From assembly GCA_905214525.1 (NCBI GenBank), contig CAJMMN010000002.1, positions 1 through 64,000 of the forward strand: a DNA stretch of 64,000 bases, read 5' to 3'. The notes below the pieces were generated by a model, which saw only the letters and a list, made by a program, of their open reading frames with translations, made no database searches and was not told the origin of the DNA. This DNA is from an uncultured bacterium. GTDB taxonomy: Bacteria; Actinomycetota; Coriobacteriia; Coriobacteriales; Coriobacteriaceae. Below are positions 35,413 to 43,517 of the stretch, one piece after another (the first letter of the stretch is position 1; the number at the start of each line of letters is the position of its first letter). The translations under genes and the position numbers were made by a program.

Positions 35413-36351
35413 ATGAGCAAGGTTTACACGTCCATCGATCAGCTTATCGGCCACACCCCGCTCCTGGAGCTCACCCACTTTGAGGCCGACGAGGACCTCA
35501 AGGCCCGCGTGCTCGTCAAGCTGGAATACTTCAACCCCGCCGGGTCCGTTAAAGACCGCGTCGCCAAGAACATGATTGACGAGGCCGAGAAGGCAGGCAA
35601 GCTCGTGCGCGGCGGCGACTACACCATCATCGAGCCCACGAGCGGCAACACCGGCGTCGGCATCGCCTCGGTGGCGGCGGCTCGCGGCTACAAGGTGATC
35701 ATCACCATGCCCGAGACCATGTCCGTCGAGCGCCGCAAGCTCATGCAGGCATACGGCGCACAGCTCGTGCTCACCGACGGCTCCAAGGGCATGAAGGGCG
35801 CTATCGCCAAGGCCGAGGAGCTGCAGAAGGAGACCCCCAACAGCATACTCGCCGGCCAGTTTGTGAACCCTGCCAACCCCGCCATCCACAAGGCCACGAC
35901 CGGCCCCGAGATCTGGGATGACACCGACGGCAAGGTCGACATCTTCGTCGCCGGCGTTGGCACCGGCGGCACCGTGACCGGCGTGGGCGAGTTCCTCAAG
36001 GAGCAGAACCCCGAGATTCAGGTTGTCGCCGTTGAGCCCGCTACCTCCCCGGTGTTCTCTAAGGGCCAGGCCGGCCCGCACAAGATCCAGGGTATCGGCG
36101 CCGGCTTTGTGCCCGACGTCCTCGACACCCAGGTCTATGACGAGATCATCCCCGTCGAGAACGACGACGCCTTTGCCACCGGCCGCGCCGTGGGCCACAA
36201 GGAGGGCGTGCTCGTGGGCATTTCGTCCGGCGCCGCCGTGTGGGCCGCGCTGCAGCTGGCCAAGCGCCCCGAGAACGAGGGTAAGACCATCGTGGCGCTG
36301 CTCGCCGACACCGGCGAGCGCTACCTGTCCACGGCGCTCTTCCAGGACTAG
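35413..36351 (+). CDS. cysK: Cysteine synthase A (O-acetylserine sulfhydrylase)
   Basis: A 312-residue PLP enzyme that makes cysteine from O-acetylserine and sulfide. The Schiff-base Lys lies in PAGSVKDRVAKNMI, the acetate/substrate loop is EPTSGNTGVGIASVAA, the phosphate-binding loop is VAGVGTGGTVTGVGE, and GISSGAAVWAAL closes the C-terminal site. The ATG has TTTGGAGG at seven bases. It lies between a divergent Rrf2 regulator and mnmA. Confidence 0.97.
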   Translation: MSKVYTSIDQLIGHTPLLELTHFEADEDLKARVLVKLEYFNPAGSVKDRVAKNMIDEAEKAGKLVRGGDYTIIEPTSGNTGVGIASVAAARGYKVIITMPETMSVERRKLMQAYGAQLVLTDGSKGMKGAIAKAEELQKETPNSILAGQFVNPANPAIHKATTGPEIWDDTDGKVDIFVAGVGTGGTVTGVGEFLKEQNPEIQVVAVEPATSPVFSKGQAGPHKIQGIGAGFVPDVLDTQVYDEIIPVENDDAFATGRAVGHKEGVLVGISSGAAVWAALQLAKRPENEGKTIVALLADTGERYLSTALFQD

Positions 36352-36464
36352 AGCTTCTCGTTCTTAGAACGAGTCCAAGGCACGCCGGTCTCCCCTCTCT
36401 TCTGGCAGCCCGAGTTCATCCCAACAGGGTGTCCCACAGGACGCCCGAACTTGCTACAATGTCT

Positions 36465-36503
36465 GCGGCGCGGAACCAGCCTCCCGCGCCGCTTTTCTTT
36501 TTT
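36465..36503 (+). terminator. cysK terminator overlapping the mnmA promoter region
   Basis: GCGGCGCGG pairs with CCGCGCCGC and is followed by TTTTCTTTTTT. An extended -10 (TGCTACAAT, ending 36460) lies directly before the stem, so mnmA transcription probably starts inside it and escapes termination. Confidence 0.8.
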
Positions 36504-36532
36504 GGCCACATGCCACCAAGGAGAACCTCCCC

Positions 36533-37633
36533 ATGCACAATAAGCGCGTGCTCGTCGCCATGAGCGGCGGCGTCGATTCCAGCGTGACCGCGTATCTGCT
36601 CAAAAGTCAGGGTTACGAATGCGTCGGTGCCACCATGCGCCTCACCTGCCCCGCACCCGATTCCGCAACAGGTATGAGCAAAGTCGATCGCGATATCGCC
36701 GATGCAAAGGCCGTCGCCGAGCGCCTGGGGATACCCCACCATGTGCTCGACCTGCAGCAAACCTTCGACCGCAACGTGATCGAGCGCTTTGTGACCGCCT
36801 ACCAGGAAGGGCTGACGCCCAACCCGTGCATCATCTGCAACCGCCACATTAAGTTTGGCGCGTTGCTGGATGCGGCGCTGGATATGGGCTGCGACTACAT
36901 CGCCACGGGCCACTATGCCAAAACGAGCCAGGCGCCCGACGGCACCTGGCAGCTGCATCGCGGCGAGGACCCCAAAAAAGACCAGAGTTACTTTTTGTAT
37001 TCGCTCACGCAGGAGCGGCTGTCGCGCACGATCTTTCCGCTGGCAGGCCTGGACAAGGAGCGCGACGTACGCCGTATAGCCGACGAACAGGGCTTCATCA
37101 ACGCCCAGAAGGCCGAAAGCGAGGATATCTGCTTTATCGCGGACGGCGACTACGCGGGCTATATCGAGCGCCGCTGCGGACATGCCGCCGAGCCGGGCGA
37201 TATTGTATGGCGCGACGGCAGCGTGGTCGGACGCCACAACGGCGCGCTGCGCTATACCATCGGCCAGCGCAAGGGCCTGGGCGTCGCGATGGCGCATCCC
37301 GTGTACGTAACGGGCGTCGACGCCTCCAACAACACCGTGCATCTGGGCGAGGCCGAGGACCTGGCGGCCACAGCGCTCACGGCCAACGACTGGATCTGGA
37401 GCGCGCCGGCAGAGCGCATGGAGGCTGAGCTCAATGCCGGCGGCATTCGCGTGGGCGCCAAGTACCGCTACCGTCAAAAGGACCAGGCAGCGACCCTTAC
37501 ACGTGGCGCCGACGGGCAAATGCTGCTGACTTTTGACGAGCCGCAGCGCGCCATCGCCCCCGGCCAGGCCGTCGTCGTCTACCACGGCGACGTCGTCCTG
37601 GGCGGCGGCACGGTGACTGCCGCCATCAAGTAG
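36533..37633 (+). CDS. mnmA: tRNA-specific 2-thiouridylase MnmA
   Basis: A 366-residue enzyme that thiolates U34 of tRNA-Lys/Glu/Gln. The ATP PP-loop is VAMSGGVDSSVTAYLL, the first catalytic Cys is in NPCIICNRHIKFG, the second in ESEDICFIADGDY, and the GHYAKT and RKGLGVAMAHPVYV segments plus the C-terminal beta barrel are in place. Sulfur must come from a cysteine desulfurase/relay that is not in the window. AAGGAGAA precedes the ATG. Confidence 0.97.
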   Translation: MHNKRVLVAMSGGVDSSVTAYLLKSQGYECVGATMRLTCPAPDSATGMSKVDRDIADAKAVAERLGIPHHVLDLQQTFDRNVIERFVTAYQEGLTPNPCIICNRHIKFGALLDAALDMGCDYIATGHYAKTSQAPDGTWQLHRGEDPKKDQSYFLYSLTQERLSRTIFPLAGLDKERDVRRIADEQGFINAQKAESEDICFIADGDYAGYIERRCGHAAEPGDIVWRDGSVVGRHNGALRYTIGQRKGLGVAMAHPVYVTGVDASNNTVHLGEAEDLAATALTANDWIWSAPAERMEAELNAGGIRVGAKYRYRQKDQAATLTRGADGQMLLTFDEPQRAIAPGQAVVVYHGDVVLGGGTVTAAIK

Positions 37634-37647
37634 CCCCATCCCCTTCA

Positions 37648-37718
37648 TAAGTCGCGGTGAAATAGGGACTGTCTTAGCGTTTAAAACCGCCAAACAGTCA
37701 CTATTTCACCGCGACTTA
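37648..37718. repeat. Long perfect inverted repeat between convergent mnmA and M42 peptidase genes
   Basis: TAAGTCGCGGTGAAATAG (37648-37665) is perfectly complementary to 37701-37718; after one mismatch GACTGT (37667-37672) pairs with ACAGTC (37694-37699). The 21-base loop includes gcgtttaaaaccgcc. There is no T-run on either strand. Confidence 0.9.
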
Positions 37719-37769
37719 GAGAGGACGGCCTCGGTCGGCACTGCCGTGTCAGCCGAGGCCGCTGCATCG

Positions 37770-38801
37770 TTAGCGCTGAACGTAGGCGCGAACCAGCTCG
37801 TAGGTATTGCGCACGCCGTCGATGTGGCTGCGCTCGTAGTTGTGGCTCGCGTACACGCCGGGGCCGATCAGACCATGGCGAATGTCGTAGCCGGCCGAGA
37901 GCGTGGCCTCGACGTCCGAACCGTAGTGCGGGTACACATCGATGGCGTAATCGAGCTCCAGCTCGCGCGCGATGTTGGACAGCGTGGTTACCAGGTCGTA
38001 GTTGTACGGACCGCCCGAATCCTTGGCGCAAATCGAAACCATGCGCTCGGTGCAGCCCAGGTCGTCGCCCACGCAGCCCATGTCCACGCTGATCATCTCG
38101 CGCGTGTCGGCCGGCACAAAGGCACCGCCGTGGCCGACCTCCTCGTACACCGTAAAGAGCAGCGAAACCTTGCGCGAAAGGGTCACCTCGCCGTCGGCGA
38201 CGGCACGCGCCAAGCCCAGCAGAATCGACGCCGACAGCTTGTCGTCAAGGAAGCGACTCTTGATGTAGCCGCTCTCCGTCACCGTCGTACGCGGGTCCAT
38301 AGCGATGATGTCGCCGGTTTGAATACCCAGCTCGAGCACATCGTCCTTGCTGTCGACGTTCTCGTCGAGCAGGATTTCCATGTTCTTCTCGATGGTCTTG
38401 ACCGGCTCATCGGCCACATGCGCCGAAGGCTCGGTATTGAGGACCACACCCGTGTAGACATTGCCATCGCGCGTGTAAACGGTGCAGTTCTCGCCATCGG
38501 CCGTAGACCACTGATGCCCGCCGAGGGTCGTGGGACGCAAGCGGCCATTGTCCTTAATGGAACGCACCATGGCGCCCAGGGTATCGACATGGCTCGCCAG
38601 TACGAGCGGCTCACCCTCGCCACCAAGCTCAACGAGCACGTTACCCTTATTAGAACGCTCAGGCCCAAACCCCATATCGCGCAGGGTCTCCATCAGATAA
38701 TCAGTAGCCGCACGAGTAAACCCCGTAGGCGAAGCAATCGAGGTAAGCGCCTTAAGCTGGTCAGTAATAAAACCAAGCGTAGAATCCATTTGGGACACCA
38801 T
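37770..38801 (-). CDS. M42-family metallo-aminopeptidase
   Basis: A 343-residue dinuclear zinc/cobalt aminopeptidase of the TET/PepA-like M42 family, forming large cytosolic assemblies that trim peptides. Metal ligands are visible in VLASHVDTLGAMV (His-x-Asp), SRFLDDKLSAS (bridging Asp), TVYEEVGHGGA (catalytic Glu pair), SVDMGC (Asp) and ASHNYERSHIDG (C-terminal His). The start at 38801 (MVSQMDST) is chosen because TTGGAG lies six bases upstream; 38789 is an internal alternative. It converges on mnmA. Confidence 0.9.
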   Translation of the reverse strand: MVSQMDSTLGFITDQLKALTSIASPTGFTRAATDYLMETLRDMGFGPERSNKGNVLVELGGEGEPLVLASHVDTLGAMVRSIKDNGRLRPTTLGGHQWSTADGENCTVYTRDGNVYTGVVLNTEPSAHVADEPVKTIEKNMEILLDENVDSKDDVLELGIQTGDIIAMDPRTTVTESGYIKSRFLDDKLSASILLGLARAVADGEVTLSRKVSLLFTVYEEVGHGGAFVPADTREMISVDMGCVGDDLGCTERMVSICAKDSGGPYNYDLVTTLSNIARELELDYAIDVYPHYGSDVEATLSAGYDIRHGLIGPGVYASHNYERSHIDGVRNTYELVRAYVQR

Positions 38802-38928
38802 CCACAACTCCAAAGTCAACATCCCGTAATCAGTAAAAGCCCCAACAACGATACCATCACGCACAAATATTTACCTAGCGAGATGACCCATCGAGCTCCC
38901 CAGAACTGCGCCCGCCACGATAACGAGC

Positions 38929-39057
38929 CGGCGGGCCCCGCCCGTTAGCCCCACAATCTTTCCGCAGGACGGAGGAAGCCCCCGCCGCACGAAGTGCGCA
39001 GCGGGGGCTTCCGACATGTCCGAGGACGATTGTGGGGCTAACGGGCGGGGCCCGCCG
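38929..39057. repeat. Nested 129-bp palindromic element between alcohol dehydrogenase and M42 genes
   Basis: Outer arms 38929-38958 and 39028-39057 are a perfect 30-base inverted repeat (it contains ccccgcccgttagcccc). Inside sits a second perfect hairpin: ggaagcccccgc (38974-38985) with gcgggggcttcc (39001-39012), and within that CGCAC/GTGCG. Two direct copies of TCCG(C)AGGAC flank the inner hairpin (38962-38970 region and 39019-39027). It is far larger than a terminator and starts eight bases after the dehydrogenase stop on the minus strand. Confidence 0.95.
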
Positions 39058-39064
39058 AACCAGG

Positions 39065-40231
39065 TTAAGCAGCCGGGCAAATCTTCTTGAAGAGCTCGAT
39101 GACGTCGTCGAGCGTCGCCTCGCGCGGGTTACCCGGGAAGCAGGCGTCGGCCATGGCGTCCTTGGCCAGGACCTCGATCTCGTCGGCCTTCATGGCCTCG
39201 CAGACGTGCGGGATGTTCACGTCGGCGGAAAGCTGCTTGACGGCGGCGATAGCGGCGTCGGCAGCCTCGTCGGTGCTCATGCCCGTGGTGTCAACACCCA
39301 TGGCAACGGCAACCTTGGCCAGGCGCTCAGCGCAAACCGGCTTGTTGAACTCCATGGCAATCGGCAGCAGCATGGCGCAAGCGACGCCGTGCGGGGTGTC
39401 GTAGTGAGCGGACAGGGTGTGAGCCATGGCATGGTCGATGCCCAGGCCAACGTTGGAGAAGCCCATGCCGGCGACATACTGGCCAAGGGCCATGCCCTCG
39501 CGGCCGGAGCCGGGCTGGCCGGACTTGGCCTCGGCGACGGAGTCACGCAGGTTCTCGCTGATCAGCTTAATAGCCTCAAAGTGGAACATGTCGGAGAGCT
39601 CCCAAGCGCCCTTGGTGGTGTAGCCCTCGATGGCGTGGGTCAGAGCGTCCATGCCGGTAGAGGCGGTCAGGCCGGCGGGCATGGAAGCCATCATATCGGG
39701 GTCGACGACGGCGACCTCGGGGGCGTCGTTGGTGTCGACGCACACGAACTTGCGGACCTTCTCGGGGTCGGTGATGACGTAGTTGATGGTCACCTCGGCG
39801 GCGGTACCGGCAGTCGTCGGCACAGCGATGGTGAACACGGCGTGGTTCTTAGTGGGAGCAACGCCCTCGAGGCTGCGGACATCGGCGAACTCAGGGTTGT
39901 TGATGATGATGCCGATAGCCTTGGCGGTGTCCATGGAGGAGCCACCACCAATGGTCACGATAGCGTCAGCCTCGGCGGCCTTGAAGGCCTCGACGCCGTC
40001 TTTGACGTTCTGGATAGTCGGGTTGGGCTTAATCTCGGAGTAGAGGCTCCAAGCGATGCCGGCAGCATCGAGCTCGTCGGTCACCTTGGCGGTAACGCCA
40101 AACTTGACCAGGTCGGGGTCGGAGCAGACGAAGATCTTCTTGTAGCCGCGACGCTGGAGCTCGCCGGGGATCTCCTTGATGGCGCCGGAACCATGATAAG
40201 AGATGGTGTTGAGAACGAAACGATTAGCCAT
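39065..40231 (-). CDS. Iron-containing alcohol dehydrogenase (FucO/lactaldehyde reductase-like)
   Basis: A 388-residue NAD(P)H-linked group III alcohol dehydrogenase. The nucleotide part includes VTIGGGSSMDTAKAIG; the Fe ligands are a D in the region before TGMDALTHAIEGY, the His in MDALTHAIE, and the His pair in NVGLGIDHAMAHTLSAHYDTPHG. It probably reduces aldehydes from fermentation of fucose, rhamnose or propanediol, or makes ethanol/butanol. The ATG at 40231 has GGGAGG six bases upstream. Gene-by-gene specificity within the family is poorly predictable, so no symbol is given. Confidence 0.93.
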   Translation of the reverse strand: MANRFVLNTISYHGSGAIKEIPGELQRRGYKKIFVCSDPDLVKFGVTAKVTDELDAAGIAWSLYSEIKPNPTIQNVKDGVEAFKAAEADAIVTIGGGSSMDTAKAIGIIINNPEFADVRSLEGVAPTKNHAVFTIAVPTTAGTAAEVTINYVITDPEKVRKFVCVDTNDAPEVAVVDPDMMASMPAGLTASTGMDALTHAIEGYTTKGAWELSDMFHFEAIKLISENLRDSVAEAKSGQPGSGREGMALGQYVAGMGFSNVGLGIDHAMAHTLSAHYDTPHGVACAMLLPIAMEFNKPVCAERLAKVAVAMGVDTTGMSTDEAADAAIAAVKQLSADVNIPHVCEAMKADEIEVLAKDAMADACFPGNPREATLDDVIELFKKICPAA

Positions 40232-40330
40232 TGATAGCCTCCCATCGTGTGCGGGGCACCCATTACGCCCCACGCTATGAGTCCCATCCTAACGCTTTTG
40301 AAACAAAAAACACGTGAGAACGTCAAATTT

Positions 40331-40346
40331 GTTAAAGCGTTTCAAC
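40331..40346 (-). promoter_or_regulatory. Candidate LacI/CcpA-type operator upstream of the alcohol dehydrogenase gene
   Basis: GTTAAAGCGTTTCAAC, read on the minus strand as GTTGAAACGCTTTAAC, is a near-palindrome centred on CG. That is the layout of LacI-family operators; it misses the strict cre consensus by one base in spacing. It lies about 100 bases before the dehydrogenase start. Confidence 0.4.
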
Positions 40347-40350
40347 AGAT

Positions 40351-40391
40351 GATGAAAAATACTGCGGCAAAGGGACAGCCCCTTTGCCGCA
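40351..40391 (-). terminator. Terminator of the DUF1275 gene
   Basis: On the minus strand TGCGGCAAAGGG and CCCTTTGCCGCA form a perfect 12-base stem with a five-base loop, followed by GTATTTTTCATC. It lies just past the DUF1275 stop. Confidence 0.9.
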
Positions 40392-40396
40392 TTCGG

Positions 40397-41113
40397 CTAC
40401 TTTCGACAGCCCTCTTTCCAAGCCTCGGCCGCAACCTTCCAGCGAAAACGCAAGTCGCGCTCGCGGTCGATGAACATGATGGCAAACGCGACAAACAGCA
40501 GCACGCTCGCCACGACGATGGCGTGCAGGCCTATGCGCTCAATACACCAATTGCCCAACACGGCGCCAAACACAAAGGTAAAGATCACGCCAAAATACAG
40601 CAGGCCGTTTTCCAAAAAGCCGCGCCTGTGGGTGATGATGTAATCGTCCACGTTTTGCAGCGCGTTGCGCAGGTTACCGATGCACATGGTCGTTGCAATG
40701 CCGTGACCGTGGATCTTGCGGAAGCTCTCGACCTGCATGCCGCAGGCAAACGAAGTGAGGCAGTTGGCGAGCAGGTTGTAACCGCCACCGGGGATAAAGC
40801 TCACGCCCAGCAAGATGACGGCTTCAAAGAACACCGTCACTTGGCGCCAGTGAATCACGCTGCCAAACCGTTCGTGTACCAGGTCGGCAAGCATAATGCC
40901 CACGGCAAACGACACCACGGGGAAGAAGTAGCGCCCCGCAAGTGCCCAATTGCCCTCCGAGATGCTCACGCCCACAAGCAGGATGTTGCCCGTCTGCGCG
41001 TTTGCGAAAACATGGTCGCGCCCAATGTACGAATACACATCCATAAAGCCGCCGGCGAGCGCCAGGATAATGCCCAGTTCGATGGACTCCGATATCTGTT
41101 TGGCACGCTGCAT
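40397..41113 (-). CDS. DUF1275 (YoaK-type) membrane protein
   Basis: A 238-residue protein with six membrane helices. ALAGGFMDVYSYIGRDHVFANAQTGNILL is the diagnostic first block of the family; helices with SFACGMQVESFRKIHG and ATTMCIGNLRNAL follow. Function is unknown; some members are annotated as possible permeases. The ATG at 41113 is chosen over longer frames because AAGGAGG lies ten bases upstream. Confidence 0.88.
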   Translation of the reverse strand: MQRAKQISESIELGIILALAGGFMDVYSYIGRDHVFANAQTGNILLVGVSISEGNWALAGRYFFPVVSFAVGIMLADLVHERFGSVIHWRQVTVFFEAVILLGVSFIPGGGYNLLANCLTSFACGMQVESFRKIHGHGIATTMCIGNLRNALQNVDDYIITHRRGFLENGLLYFGVIFTFVFGAVLGNWCIERIGLHAIVVASVLLFVAFAIMFIDRERDLRFRWKVAAEAWKEGCRK

Positions 41114-41309
41114 CGTCGTGCATCCTCCTTGTTGACGACCCTCTCGTGCGTTGGCGGAAACATAGCCGCCGTTCATACTGTAACCCATTGACAACATGGC
41201 GTGCGCGCGAGACGGGCTCCCCAACGCGCGGATACACAGTCTGGAAACAAACGGCGGGCGCGGCGCCGACACCCGCATCGACACGCCGATCCGCCAGCCC
41301 ATGTACTCC

Positions 41310-41344
41310 ACCAGTCTTTTTAGCCCCGTCCCAAAAAGACTGGT
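41310..41344. repeat. Perfect 12-bp inverted repeat before the YgiQ gene
   Basis: ACCAGTCTTTTT (41310-41321) pairs with AAAAAGACTGGT (41333-41344) around agccccgtccc. TACAAT follows at 41345 and could be the -10 box of the gene starting at 41382, making this a candidate operator; alternatively it is a remnant palindrome like the others in the window. Confidence 0.7.
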
Positions 41345-41381
41345 TACAATTACGTGCAGCATACAAACACCGGGAGGGATC

Positions 41382-43517
41382 GTGGCAAAAAAGCCTCAGC
41401 ACGCTCAGAACAGCCAACGCGGACAGCAGGGCAAACAGGGCCAGCAGCAAAAGCGCGGCGGCAAGGCGCAGGGCTCGCGACCCACGCATGCCTCAGCAGC
41501 GCCCTCACGCCCCTGGCGTCCGGGCCGCGACAAGTTCCTCCCCGTCAGCCGCGCCGACATGGATGCGCGTGGCTGGGACCAGTGCGACTTCGTCTACATC
41601 TGCGGCGACGCCTACGTGGACCACCCCAGCTTTGGCATGGCCATCATCAGCCGCGTCCTCGACGCGCACGGCTACAAAGTGGGCATTATCTGCCAGCCCG
41701 ACTGGACCGACCCCGCCAGCATCACCGTGCTCGGCGAGCCGCGCCTGGGCTTTCTCGTCAGCGCCGGCAACATGGACTCCATGGTCAACCACTATTCGGT
41801 GACCAAGCACCGCCGCCATACCGACGCCTATACCCCCGGTGGCGAGGAGGGGCACCGCCCCAATCGTGCCGTCACGGTCTACGGCAACCTCATCCGCCAG
41901 ACGTTCAAGGACGCTCCCATCATCATCGGCGGCATCGAGGCAAGCCTGCGCCGCCTGGCCCACTACGACTACTGGCAGGACAAGCTCAAGCGCTCGGTAC
42001 TGCTCGACTCGGGCGCCGACATCCTCATCTACGGCATGGGCGAGCATGCGATCGTCGAGATCGCCGACGCGCTCGATGCCGGACTGCCTGTCGATCAGAT
42101 CACCTACATCAACGGTACCGTCTACCGCACGGGTTCGCTCGACGAGGTCTACGACTACGACCTGCTGCCCAGCTGGGACGACCTTACCGCCGACAAGCTC
42201 AACTACGCGCGCAGCTTTAATGTGCAGCAGCAGAACATGGACCCCATCACCGGGCATCGTCTGGTAGAGCCCTACCCCAACAGCGTCTATGTGGTGCAGA
42301 ACCCGCCATCGGCAACACTCACCACAGACGAGATGGACGAGGTTGCCGAACTCCCCTACGCACGCGATTGGCATCCCGACTACGACGCAACGGGCGGCGT
42401 GCCGGCCTTTGCCGAAATCAAATTTTCCATTAGCTCCAACCGCGGCTGTTTTGGCGAGTGCTCGTTTTGCGCCCTCACCTTCCACCAGGGCCGCGTACTG
42501 CAGATGCGCAGCCACGACTCGATCATGCGCGAGGCCGAGCTGCTCACGCACGATCCCGAGTTTAAGGGCTACATCAACGACGTGGGTGGACCGACGGCCA
42601 ACTTTAGCCGTCCGGCCTGCGACAAGCAGCTCAAGCACGGCGTGTGCAAGAACAAGCGCTGCCTGTGGCCGAGTGTGTGCAAGAACATGGTGGTCGACGA
42701 GAGCGGCTACACGCAGCTGCTGCGCGATCTGCGCCAGCTGCCGGGCGTCAAGAAGGTCTTCGTCCGCAGCGGCATACGCTTTGACTACACCATGGCCGAC
42801 GCCTCGGACGAGTTTTTGCGCGAGCTGCTGGAGCATCACGTCTCGGGCCAGCTGCGCGTAGCACCCGAGCACGTGAGCGACGCGGTGCTGTCCGTGATGG
42901 GCAAACCGAGCCGCGCCGTCTACGACGCGTTCTGCCGTAAATTTGAACGCTTGAACCGCGAATACGGACTCAAGCAGTACGTAGTGCCATACCTAATCTC
43001 GAGCCACCCCGGTTCAACGATGAAGGAAGCTGTGGACCTGGCCGAGGCCGTACGCGACATGGGCTACATGCCCGAACAGGTGCAGGACTTCTACCCCACA
43101 CCGTCCACCATGTCGACCTGCATGTACTACACCGGCGTGGACCCACGCACCATGGAGCCGATCTATGTGGCGCGCGACCCGCACGAAAAGGCCATGCAGC
43201 GTGCGCTCATCCAGTATCGCAAACCCGAGAACTACAAGCTGGTACGCGAGGCGCTGGAAAAAGCCGGACGTCGTGACCTGATCGGCTACACCAAACACTG
43301 TCTAATCCGCCCCGTGCCGCCGCGCCCGGGCGAGACGTCTGCTGGCGGTGGGCATGGCACCGGCAAGAAGGGCGGCAAGGCCCACGGCGGTGCTGGCGGC
43401 AAGGGACCCAAAGGCAGCAAGGGGCACGGCGGCATGTCGCGTGCACAGAACACTGCCGGGCGTAATCGCGCGGCCCAGGGGCGTCAGGGCGCCAACGGAG
43501 GCGGGCGTCGCAACTAG
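41382..43517 (+). CDS. YgiQ family radical SAM protein
   Basis: A 711-residue radical SAM enzyme of unknown reaction. An N-terminal basic, Q-rich tail is followed by the UPF0313-type domain (QCDFVYICGDAYVDHPSFG, PIIIGGIEASLRRLAHYDYW) and the SAM core with the cluster cysteines C356, C360 and C363 in CFGECSFCALTFHQG. A second Cys-rich stretch (CDKQLKHGVCKNKRCLWPSVC) may bind another cluster. The last 60 residues are Gly/Lys/His-rich. A GTG at 41382 with GGGAGGGAT upstream is the best start; an ATG much further upstream would add an unlikely leader. It ends in a four-base CTAG overlap with the convergent CPBP gene. Confidence 0.9.
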   Translation: MAKKPQHAQNSQRGQQGKQGQQQKRGGKAQGSRPTHASAAPSRPWRPGRDKFLPVSRADMDARGWDQCDFVYICGDAYVDHPSFGMAIISRVLDAHGYKVGIICQPDWTDPASITVLGEPRLGFLVSAGNMDSMVNHYSVTKHRRHTDAYTPGGEEGHRPNRAVTVYGNLIRQTFKDAPIIIGGIEASLRRLAHYDYWQDKLKRSVLLDSGADILIYGMGEHAIVEIADALDAGLPVDQITYINGTVYRTGSLDEVYDYDLLPSWDDLTADKLNYARSFNVQQQNMDPITGHRLVEPYPNSVYVVQNPPSATLTTDEMDEVAELPYARDWHPDYDATGGVPAFAEIKFSISSNRGCFGECSFCALTFHQGRVLQMRSHDSIMREAELLTHDPEFKGYINDVGGPTANFSRPACDKQLKHGVCKNKRCLWPSVCKNMVVDESGYTQLLRDLRQLPGVKKVFVRSGIRFDYTMADASDEFLRELLEHHVSGQLRVAPEHVSDAVLSVMGKPSRAVYDAFCRKFERLNREYGLKQYVVPYLISSHPGSTMKEAVDLAEAVRDMGYMPEQVQDFYPTPSTMSTCMYYTGVDPRTMEPIYVARDPHEKAMQRALIQYRKPENYKLVREALEKAGRRDLIGYTKHCLIRPVPPRPGETSAGGGHGTGKKGGKAHGGAGGKGPKGSKGHGGMSRAQNTAGRNRAAQGRQGANGGGRRN

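Noticed and set aside
36416..37693. Long frame opposite mnmA
   Set aside because: Antisense shadow of a well-supported gene.
39065..40231. Calling the dehydrogenase fucO
   Set aside because: Group III iron alcohol dehydrogenases have overlapping substrates and no fucose or rhamnose genes lie next to it.
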